Position numbers and translations under genes: made by a program. This document shows, piece after piece, positions 34,058-43,427 of a DNA stretch of 64,000 bases. Every line of letters starts with the position of its first letter. The stretch's first letter is position 1. The stretch comes from Gliomastix tumulicola (taxonomy: Eukaryota > Ascomycota > Sordariomycetes > Hypocreales > Bionectriaceae). The stretch lies in contig BCHX01000004.1 of NCBI GenBank assembly GCA_001599755.1, positions 3,658,001 through 3,722,000 on the forward strand. Direction: 5' to 3'. A model generated the notes under the pieces. That model did not search any database. It had not been told where the DNA came from and saw only the letters and a list, made by a program, of their open reading frames with translations.

Positions 34058-35066
34058 TGCTGCCTTCTTGCGAGAGGAGAGCCGTCGGCCTAGGGAGATG
34101 ATGCGGGGGAAGATGATCAGGAGGAAGAGGCTGCGGATGAAGGAGAACTCGGCTATGAGCCAGCCGTTCTCGCCCTGGCTGAAGTCGAACGCGGCCATGG
34201 CGTACATCTGGATCATCACGGGCGCGTACCCGGTCGCCACCTGCCCCAAATATCCCGTCAGTAGAGGGCCAGCTAGATAAGCCAAAGGGGTTCAGGAACT
34301 TACCACTCCGACGAATATCCCCGCGCAGAGGAAGATGACGCCGTAGTGCTTCCTGATCCTCCCGTCGGCTAGTCGGAGCCGCTGCGGGGAGAGAATCTTG
34401 AGCGGCGCGAAGAAGGCTGCCAGACCACCGCTGCTGGTGGCGTCCTTCTTGGCGCTGGACATGGACTCGGGCGAGATGTATGGCATGGCGAACAGCACGT
34501 AGACTGTGGAGACGAGGAAGGAGATGAAGGCGAGTTCGAAGGGCGCTTTGATGTCGATGGCGTCGCCGACGATGCCTCCAACTACACAAGCGCGCTTTAG
34601 CAAGGACCATGGAAATGGGAGGCTGAGTACTAGTAGTGTGGGATGGGGGGAGGTATACTTGAGTATCCCAGGCCTTGACCCAGCATGATGGCTCCTTGGA
34701 GCATACCGAACACAACCGTCCTCCTGACAGGCTCGACGACTTCTCCCGCGATGATATTGATTAAGAGGCTAGGTTGAATCAGCCGGTCATCATTCTCGGA
34801 AGAAAACAGGTAGGTTGCCACTTACATATAGCCGGAGGGACCGCCAAGGATGGTGATGAGCTGCGAGGCCTGGATGATGAGCATGCCGGCTCGCTTCCCG
34901 GCAAGCACACCGAGGACCTGCACAGCGACGCGGATGCCGGGCACAAACGTCTGGCAGACGAGAGCAGCTCGAGGGCCTAACTTCTTTGACGTCCATCCGG
35001 CGATGAAGAGGTTCACTATGCCTACACCATCGATGGGACGTCAGTTGATGCCAAGACAAAAAGCAG

Positions 35067-35098
<32 letters not shown>

Positions 35099-35515
35099 AT
35101 GGATTTCATACCGCAGATCGTCGTGGTCATGCCAAGGATACTGATCATGGTCGCCGTGCCCGCGGTGATCTCATCCCGACCGCAGCGCTTCCCATGATGC
35201 GGCGGCGGGTTCGGGTGCTCGTCGTAGTAGACGTCACATTCCATGAGATAGAAGACGTGGAAGAGCCTGCCAATTTGTCAGCCACCGGCTCTACCTACCT
35301 CTAATTACATCGAAGGACCGTGGAAGGCTGACATACGCGACTTGGGTGTAGCTGAAGGACAAGGTGATGAGGAAGCCGGAGAAGAGGATCCGGTTCTCGA
35401 CGCTCCCGAGGTGGCGCAGCCACGACTGCTTCTCGTGGTGGCTGGCCGTGGCGTCGGATCCGGACCCGGAGCGGGACCGACTCCGGATGAGCGGCGTTGT
35501 CTCGTCGGCGGTCAT
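33407..35515 (-). CDS. Major facilitator superfamily transporter
   Basis: Six minus-strand exons: 35337-35515, 35112-35266, 34826-35021, 34659-34768, 34304-34581 and 33407-34240. All phases agree; 583 residues. The polypeptide has about 12 hydrophobic segments, with the family loop GWTSKKLGPRAAL between early helices and EVVEPVRRTVVFGML in the middle. The order and spacing resemble fungal SLC46-like (PCFT-type) carriers, but the substrate cannot be told. A long cytoplasmic insertion before the last helices contains an Ala run (KKAAAAAAAATAAATAAANG) encoded by GCA/GCC-type repeats, plus a Pro/Glu-rich segment. The second intron (35022-35111) carries 29 consecutive G residues on the + strand (C on the transcript). 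A T28 tract on the + strand lies 50 nt before the start codon. The protein begins MTADETTPLIRSRSRSGSGS with a dileucine-like vacuolar sorting motif (TTPLI). Confidence 0.85.
35070..35098. repeat. G29 homopolymer in an MFS intron
   Basis: 29 consecutive G on the + strand (C-tract in the transcript), inside the 90-nt second intron. It may be length-variable, and an assembly length error is possible. Confidence 0.9.
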
Positions 35516-36428
35516 GGCCTATTTATTAGTCGAGGAGAAGGACGGCTGGGGGAGACTGCCGGTGTTTTTTTTTTTTTTTTTTTTTTTTTTTTCCGTGGGA
35601 GTAACCGGTCGGCCGGTCATTGAAAGATATGAGAGAAGATGAGAGCGAGCGGAAATTGGACTGATGATGATGATGCGATAAGGGGATGAGCAATAAGTTG
35701 CCGACGTCCGAGGCTCGGCCGGACAGTCAGTTGGTCCGTCCGTCACCGACTATTTCACGCCCTGAGGGTGCTATTCTCAGTCACTACAGAGCTGTCACTT
35801 ATTGACGAGGACTCTAGAAATCTGGAATTTAATTACGGGTTGCTGTCTGAGTTGTCTTCTGACACCGTTCGGTTTTGACGGCTTAAGATGTCTGTCTGCT
35901 TGTGATTGTGCGCTTTTTGTCCGTTAATTTGCCGTTTTCCGGCGATTGATTGGGGATAAGGGGATAAGGATGGGCCATCTCATTTTATCTAAGGGAAGCT
36001 TCAATGCGCTCGCCCCAGTTGCAGGAGCCGTCTCCAACCCCATCACCTCCATCCTTATCAGGCCAACAGACCGACGACACACTCACTTGTACTGCTTCAT
36101 TCACGCGGCTGGCGGAATCTTACACACCCTCATTCACAGAGATGCCCTTCATGTCATCAGCCAGGCGACCCGGGTCACGTTTGAGAACAAGACGGGCCGC
36201 AGAACCAGAGACCAGGCATGGAGCAAGGCATTCCGCCCAAACCTCGTGTTGCAGAACTAAACGCTCACTGAACCAACCCCCATTTTCATACACTCATTAC
36301 TGTACACACACAGCCAATAGACAGACAGAGAAAGGCCCCCTCCCCCCCCGGGAAGTTTGTACACTTTGCGACGGCCACACCCGCAGCGGGTCGTGACGCG
36401 GCACAGCCCACCTGAGGCCCCGTCACAG
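35516..36428. other. Intergenic region
   Basis: The upstream side of the MFS gene, including a T28 run at 35565-35592 (A-run in its leader). No supported gene. Confidence 0.5.
35565..35592. repeat. T28 homopolymer
   Basis: 28 consecutive T on the + strand, 50 nt upstream of the MFS start codon; in the MFS transcript orientation it is a poly(dA) promoter/leader tract. Confidence 0.9.
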
Positions 36429-36693
36429 TCACTTCCTCCCCTGTCCCTTGTTGCCGCTGAGCCCTATCTTGGCCGAGATCGAGTCCGGTTCGTCCATGAA
36501 GCGCTTCATGGCCTCGCTGCTCTTGGGCTTCTTGTCGGCCTTCTTCTTCTTGTCGGAGGAGGAGGATGCCCTGGTGAAAGAGATTGTCAGTATGTCTGTC
36601 AGCATTTTGCTTCAATCTACGTTGCAGGACCGACCCTTTGTTTGACCCGGAGCTGGAGCCCTGTTTCGGGCTCATCGACGAGTTGGAAGGCAT
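36429..36693 (-). CDS. Very small two-exon gene, 66 residues, function unknown
   Basis: Exons 36635-36693 and 36429-36570 with a 64-nt intron; the intron has a branch-like GCTGAC and ends CACCAG. Phase is preserved: MPSNSSMSPKQGSSSGSNKG continues as ASSSSDKKKKADKKPKSSEAMKRFMDEPDSISAKIGLS. The result is a highly charged Ser/Lys-rich peptide with a short amphipathic C-terminal segment. The donor (GTCGGT) is atypical, which lowers confidence, but reading through it gives an unrelated low-complexity frame. I do not know a family name. It could be a small nuclear or ribosome-associated protein; this is only composition-based. Confidence 0.55.
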
Positions 36694-37662
36694 GGCTGGT
36701 GTGGAGGGTTGAGAGCACGATTCTCGCGACTGCACTGCTACTGATTTCGCGTTTCAAAGTCTGCGTCGATGGTGATGATGACGATGAAGATTATGATGAT
36801 GAGAGTCGTGAAGAGCGGCACGAAACATTGTTTCAATCTACTACTGTTGATTTATATATCCTACTGACTCTAGTGACTGCACAAGATGCGCTGCCGGACA
36901 TATCGACGGCGAGCGCAGTTCGTGGCATCAAGAAATACGCAAACTCGTGAAACGAAGCAGCGGTGCGCAGCGTTATATCTGCTTTTCTGCGCGAAAAGGC
37001 CCGTCTGCGTCAACGGCGCCCCCCCTCCCCTGTTTCTGCCCAGCGCAGGATCGGAATGTCAGCGTCGCAAATCGAGATTGGGGCCATGCGGTGCTCCATT
37101 CCACGCACCCAGCCCGACCTCGAGTTTTGCGCAATCCGATGGCTTGCGTTGAGCAGAATGGCCCCCCTCACGGTCGGCCCAACCAGTGCTCAGCTGGGCA
37201 ACTCCAGACTTACCGAGCTGGGCTGACCAGCCGGGGGGTCACCCCTGCCCATCGACAAGGAGCCTCGAGAGCGCCTATCTGCAACAAGAGGGGTGCCAGT
37301 ACTCCGTAAAACACCGAGTTTTGGGGCTGACGATAGGAGGGGGGGGGGGGGGGGTTGACCCCAACTCTCACCCCNCCATTGCCCCCTTGCCTGGTTCGCG
37401 GATCATAAGGTGGCATTGTGTGGGAGGAAGAGAGCCCACGGGCAGCAGGTGGAAGTCTTTTTTTTTTTCAGTCTCCTTCCGTCGTGTCGTTGACTTTCTT
37501 CCCTCCTATTCAATTCTCCGGAGCTCGCGTCTGACTTTCATCTAAGAAACCTGTTGTAACCCTTCACCCGCCCCCCCCTCGTACTGAATCGTGTGCCATC
37601 CATCCATCCCTTTGTCGAGTGACTGTCAGACACGAGGCAACCAACTCTAACACACCTCGAGC
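36694..37662. other. Intergenic region upstream of the bZIP gene
   Basis: Contains a G16 run (37339-37354) and an ambiguous base at 37375 next to it, suggesting sequencing difficulty. Pyrimidine-rich DNA near 37450-37600 looks like a fungal core promoter. No gene. Confidence 0.5.
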
Positions 37663-40643
37663 ATGGCACAGTGGAATCCTTGTGGCCCTCACGGGATCCA
37701 AGGCGACCACCTTGCCCAACATCATCAACATGATCAACCCGTCACTGCCTCAGACACCACCCACAACGGCCTCGACCTGTGGGAGATCTTCCGACCCTTT
37801 AAGAGAGGCATCAAAGAGCTTCTCCCGTTGTCCAGACCCGGATCCTCCTGGGGCTCTCCATCCCAACAGCTCGATCGAGACATGAAGCAGGTCGACTTCG
37901 ACTCCAGCAAACTGCACATCTCCTGGCCGCGTCGCCTTCCAATGCGCAGCCGGAAAGACAGCGTACCGTCGCCGCCGAAGGGTGAGGACCGCGACAAGGC
38001 CGCCTACTCAGAGTCCTCGGATACCAACGATCTCGTTGGTGTTGGCAGTCATCTCGGCGCCTTCGCGAACCCGGACACGGATTGGGCTCAGATTTCAGAC
38101 CTCGCTGAGCGGAGGAGGATACAGAACAGGATTGCTCAGCGCACCTACCGTATGTGTACCTCTTGGCCCTATGAATGGCTGTTTTTACCTCGCCTCGGAA
38201 CGACCACGTATTGACGTACCTTTGTTTTGTAGGCAGGAAACTCAGACGTCGTCTCGAAGACCTCGAGCGCCGAGCTGGTGCTGCCGATAATAGTATGGAG
38301 TTGCAGAAGTCCAAGATGAGCGAGGAGCTGCAGGTGCAACACAAGGAGGACGGCGGTGTATCTCCGCAGAAGGGAGACGGGTACGACGTTGCACACACCG
38401 AGACGTCATCGGCCGACTTCATCGATCTCGTCAATGCGTCCAACCAGCCTCATTTGGCGACCATTGACGAACAGGGTGCGTTTTGAGGTTCACCCCTTTG
38501 CATTGTGCGGAGGCCCGTTTCTCTGACAATTCTTCTTGTCGCAGATCATGAATATGCTTGGAGCTTCAGCCCTCCCCCGCCGTATGGACAACTAGGAAGC
38601 GACTACTACTCCAACCACTCGTCGCCGAGAAGTGCCGTCTCGTGGCCCAATCGACCTTCGAAGCGCCCTTCAAATAGCTCGACCGTCGGATCGGCAACCT
38701 CGGCCGGAGGTTCCATCTTCGATGCCGCCTCATTGTCGAGGGCCAGCACAAGCTTCGGCACAGATTCCGGCAGCTTCAGCCTCAACGAGATGTCGGGTTC
38801 CCTGCCACGGAGGTCCAAGAGATCGTCCCCGTCTCCGTCCCCGTCCTTTAGCGACTCGGCTTTCACGCCCCTGAACTGCGATGCCGATGGACTTGATATA
38901 CCGAGACGGGCGTCGCCTGACGTGGGCACGCACGACTGGCTCCAGACGATTCTTGATCGCGGGAACTATGACGGCTACGCGACTCGGATACCGTCGGAGA
39001 CTGTGGCCTCACTCTGGGAGATAGGGCGGCCGGAGCGGTCATCTACCCCGACAAAAGAGATGGCACGCCTGAGCATTGGGAACGTCGCAGCCCACAGGAC
39101 TCGGGGCCTTCCAGCCAAGCCTTTGGTCGTCCCTGAGGTGAAGTGCCCGGAGAACGACCACGCGGTCATCCCGGCCCGTGATGGCCAGGGCGCAGGCAAT
39201 GCAAAGGGCCGCCTCGCGCCCCCGATAGTCGATGTCTCCCACACAAGTGTCCCTGGGTCCTCACCCGACTCTGCCTCCGAGCAGGACCGCTCGTTCCAGA
39301 GCCCCGGCACGCAGGACCCTCTGACGCCGGCAACGTCCCTGGCGGATGACAGCACTGAGCAGGACGATGACCTGGTCTCCGACGAGTTCTCCGACGTGCA
39401 GGATGATGACTCGTTCCTGGAGGCGCTCTCCGCGTCGTCTCTGGATCCCAGCCTCCTCCCGCTCGTCCTGACTCTGCGGGAGTACGTCATGACTCTCGCG
39501 GAGCAGAGCGCCGAGGCGTGGCGATCGCGGGGAGGCGGCGGCGGCGGCGACCGCCCTCACGGCGGCTCACGATCCTCCTCTGCCGTGCGCCCTGCGAGCT
39601 CGCTGGCCAGCCCGGGCAATGCCAGCGGCAGGAAGAGAGCCCTGAGCAACGGCGGGGGGTCCAACAGTCCCGACGAGGACGACGAAGAGGACGCGAAGCG
39701 GCAGAGGACCGATCTCGATCAGGAGGACGAGGCCGACACAGACCAGATCTTCTTCGCGTGTCCGTTCGCGAAGAGGAATCCCGAGAAAAATTGGCCCAAG
39801 TCTTGCTGGGCGGGATATACCCAGGTCCACCGGATAAAGTATGTTTGTTGCCAAGTTCCTTCCCCCTTTCTTCTTTTGCTATATCGCTACCTACTATGTT
39901 CAAAGCTGACACTGAGACCTTAACTAGGGAGCACATAACGCGGAGGCACCTGCTGCCACCTCATTGCGACAGATGCTTTGAGGAGTTTGCGAGCGAGGAA
40001 GAGAAGCTGGCACATACGCGGGCCGTCGTTCCCTGCAGCGTAGCTCCTCCTCCGGACGCATCGAGGGGCATCGACGGGGACCGGCTCACGCGCATCAAGT
40101 CCAGAAAGGGCATCCAGAAGAAGCCCGAGTTGGTCAAGTGGAACATGGTGTACAAGATCATATTTCCCAACGAGACGATCCCCGAACCTTGTGAGTTTGC
40201 TCTCCGAGCTCCCCCGCAGAGCCCCCTGATCAACCACCGTCTTCCACGCTTTTACCATCGCGCGCTGCTTTGTGCATCTGCTATCGAGGTACAATGCTAA
40301 CGGCTCGTAGATGCCGATATCGCGAGGATAAGAAAGCCGGAGAAAGCGGGCGAGCTGCACAAGATGACACCGCTGTGTATGCAGGTCATCGAAGAACAGT
40401 TCCAAAACGCTCCGGAGCGCCTCCGGCACTACATCCTGAATAAGGTCCGGAAGGGGCTCGATTCTCTGCCGGAGATTCTGGCATCAAACCTGCCACCCAA
40501 GAGTGCATCGCCTCAGGCATCACCCCAGGAGGAGGTGCCCGAGGAATCTGACCCCCCGTCTGGGAGTGCGGTCCAACAAGACAAGCCAGAAGAAGAACCG
40601 AAGCCTCCATCAGAGGCCCTGACTGCAACGAACGACGAGGACA

Positions 40644-40675
<32 letters not shown>

Positions 40676-40798
40676 GGTACCGACGTCGAATACTGCTCGC
40701 ACATCGAGGGCAGGATACGCTACCCGAATCTGGCATGCAAGGAGTGCCAGCGCAACTTTGATTTCGAGCAGACCTTTTATATGGGACTGGGTATGTAA
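37663..40798 (+). CDS. bZIP transcription factor fused to a C-terminal Cys/His (C2H2-like) domain
   Basis: Five exons: 37663-38149, 38233-38475, 38545-39838, 39928-40190 and 40311-40798; 924 residues with every phase matching. The bZIP basic region spans an intron: DWAQISDLAERRRIQNRIAQRTYR joins RKLRRRLEDLERR, with the N-x7-R signature intact and a short zipper. A long Ser/Pro/Asp-rich middle follows. Around residues 640-760 is a second conserved block: FFACPFAKRNPEKNW...SCW, VHRIKEHITRRH, PPHCDRCFEEF, EEEKLAHTRA and KWNMVYKIIFP. This is a fungal Cys/His domain usually found alone. A poly-Ser stretch (S10, AGC repeats near 40645-40675) is near the end. The gene may use one more donor at 40789 (GTATGT), which would change only the last residues. 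Likely a nuclear regulator; targets unknown. Confidence 0.82.
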
Positions 40799-41283
40799 AG
40801 TATCTATCTGGAGTGTATGATGGCTATAAAAAGTTGGGGGCGTTCAGGAGCATAGGTACTCTATAACTTGGCACCTCGCGCTCTCGGTTTCGAGGGCTCC
40901 GATGGTATATTTGCGCACATATAGGATAGCTACTCATAGGAAACAGGAACTGGGCAATTATTTGGCGATGTGCCATCGTGGTCGGGAGTCGGAAGTGACG
41001 TCGGCTTTAAGTCCCTCGCGAGATGGCACGTAGTTCCGATGCTTCATTTAGTACTACCCAACTTTCAACTCTGGCGCGAGCCGATTTTTGGCGGCCCAAA
41101 ATTAGGTGTTTCTCCTAAATTCCGGTGGTGACACGGCCGAAAGCGTGTAGATAGCTTTGAATGTAGATGTGTATAAAGAGGAAAGGACGCCTCGCAAGCT
41201 TGACAGTCGAGAAGTGTTCTTGATCCTTCTGCCAACAGCGAAAAACTATTATTCACCTCTCTGACTCGAATACCATACATACC
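40799..41283. other. Intergenic region
   Basis: 485 bp between the bZIP fusion gene and the dehydrogenase gene; no feature recognised. Confidence 0.5.
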
Positions 41284-42229
41284 ATGGCTAGCAAGACACT
41301 CCTCATCACAGGCGGCAACACCGGGCTCGGCTTCGAGATCATCAAGGCTCTCCTTAGCTCGGATGAAGCATATCAGATCCTCCTGGGCGGGCGATCTCTC
41401 CAGAAAGCGGAAGATGCGGCCAAGAAGGCCCTTGCCGAGTTCCCAGACACTCGGAGCCACATCCAGGCCGTGCAGATTGACATCGAGGACGACAAGTCCA
41501 TCGAAGCACTGTACCAGCAGGTCCAGAGCGAGTATGGACATCTGGACATCCTGATCAACAATGCTGGTGCGTAATGGGAATCTGACGATTTCCCCTCGAA
41601 TGCCGGACGTTGCCAGTCGGAACTAACAAAAGGTGCAGGCGCCCAATTCGACCAGGAGCTAGCGGCAGGAAAGCTGACGATGCGTGAGGTCTGGACCAAG
41701 TCCTGGACCGTCAATACCGTGGGGACACAGCTCATGACGCATACGTTTGCGCCTCTGCTCCTCGAGTCCAGCGATCCTCGCCTGCTCTTCATCGCGAGCG
41801 GCACATCGTCGCTAAGCCAGTCTGAGGATCTGTCCTCGCCGCTGAACAAGGTTCTTCCCAAGGGATGGCCGAAGACGACCGGACTGCAGGTCAATGTGCC
41901 TGCGTACCGGAGCGCCAAGGCCGGCATGAACATGATGATGAGGTATGCTTGTCCGTCCCCCTATGACTTCTCCCTCCCCGACGATGTTGACACATATCTT
42001 GTCGCTCTGTAGAGAGTGGTATAGAAACTTAAAAGAGGACAACGTCAAGGTATGGTGCGTCTCGCCTGGATACCTGGCCACCGGGCTGGGAGGCAACCCG
42101 GAGGTGAGCAAGAGCCGCGGTGCATTGGATCCGTCTGTGGGAGGGCAATTTGTGCGGGATGTGGTCGAGGGCAAGCGAGATGACGATGTTGGAAAGGTGA
42201 TTGTCAGACAGGGAGTTCAGCCTTGGTAA
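41284..42229 (+). CDS. Short-chain dehydrogenase/reductase
   Basis: Exons 41284-41566, 41639-41942 and 42013-42229; 267 residues with consistent phases. The Rossmann cofactor motif TGGNTGLG is at residues 9-16, followed by LLGGRS, the NNAG motif at the first exon junction, catalytic Ser in FIASGTSS, and Tyr-x3-Lys in AYRSAKAGM. After the third strand VKVWCVSPGYLATGLGG supplies the PG motif. It is a classical NAD(P)-dependent oxidoreductase, substrate unknown. The Arg in GGRS favours NADP(H). It stands alone between unrelated genes; a decayed copy of its 5' end lies just downstream. Confidence 0.92.
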
Positions 42230-42284
42230 AGGGCACGTGTGGTCTTGCGTTCGTGAATCGACTATCTCTTTTAGCTGGGGAAAT

Positions 42285-42406
42285 ATACCGTGGCTAGCAA
42301 GATAGTCTTCATCATAGGTAATAACACTTGACGCCGCTTCGAGATCACCAGAGCTCCCACGGCTCGGATGAATCGTGTCGAATCCTCCCGAGCGGGCGAT
42401 TCCCAG
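42285..42406 (+). pseudogene. Decayed partial copy of the dehydrogenase 5' end
   Basis: Aligns with 41279-41403 of the neighbouring dehydrogenase gene: ATACCATGGCTAGCAAGA in the gene against ATACCGTGGCTAGCAAGA here. GGCTTCGAGATCA, GCTCGGATGAA and GCGGGCGAT are also shared in order. The start codon is GTG, an early stop (TGA) appears in the first ~16 codons, and there are small deletions. Many differences are C/T or G/A changes. It covers only about 120 bp and ends before the rest of exon 1, so it is a dead tandem fragment. Confidence 0.8.
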
Positions 42407-43182
42407 GGTTCTACATGCTGTAAGAGCCTCATTTGTGGGTTATTTAGTGATCAGGCCCTGCTGCAGGATGGGGAGGAGATGTCCCCCAGTTGCCTTTAGC
42501 TATGAGTATCACAATCATGGGACACAGGACCCCTATTCAAATATATCCCAGATAGGCAGTCCGTATTATGATTTTTTCTCGGCGGACCGCAAATAAGCAT
42601 AATGCTGCGGGAGGATTGCGTCGGGTGCTTAGAGCCGCATGAGTTGGCTATTAATTTGGTGGTCGGACGCCTTGCGACCTGCAGCAGCCCAGCGCTTAGA
42701 GGAATGGGTCAGAACGGTCAAGCGCAGGGCTTCTGCCAATTGAAGTAGTGGGCAGGATGATCACGAAAATACTCATGGCCATCCTGCCCTGCGTGCGCTT
42801 ACCAGCTCCCTTTTGAGGCCCTCCAGAGGCTGTCAGTGCAGTGCAAGATATGCCTTCTCAGAATCAACTTGCTCTGTGATGAACGGGAGATCGCCTTGCG
42901 CCCGGGAACTTCGGGAAGCGAACTATTATTACCGTCTCGCACAATGCGACCCAAATAAGGCGTCCGAAATTGGGGGCCGGCCATGCTGACAGGATGCATT
43001 CGCGCGCCCAACCCCTGCAGTTCTAAGCACAGCTGAAAAGCAGATAATAGGGGGGAAGAGCCAAGGCCATTAGAGCTCTGGGCTGACCATATCTAAGACC
43101 GATAATCAGGATACATCCTCGCCTCCATCGTCCACAGTACATCCATCGCTCTGTGACACGGGCATGAGATCGTGCAGCGACA
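42407..43182. other. Intergenic region
   Basis: About 780 bp between the dehydrogenase relic and the NLR-like gene. Nothing recognised. Confidence 0.45.
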
Positions 43183-43381
43183 ATGTCATCCCTGCAACGC
43201 TCGAAATCCAAAGCCGGCGGTGGCCTCGGCCGAACCGCCAGCCGATTGCATCGGGACGGAGATGGCAAGCGGAAGAAAGAGTACAGTGACGTTCAGCAGG
43301 GGCTCAAGCAGCTCTACCCGCCCGGCGACGACTCCGACCACCATGAAGCAGATATGGAGTACGTAAGATCGCATCGTAATG

Positions 43382-43427
<46 letters not shown>

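Noticed and set aside
43383..43424. AC repeat as part of the coding frame (HTHTHT)
   Set aside because: It lies in an intron with clear donor and acceptor, and splicing restores the hydrolase N terminus (ADMDIVLVPGLG).
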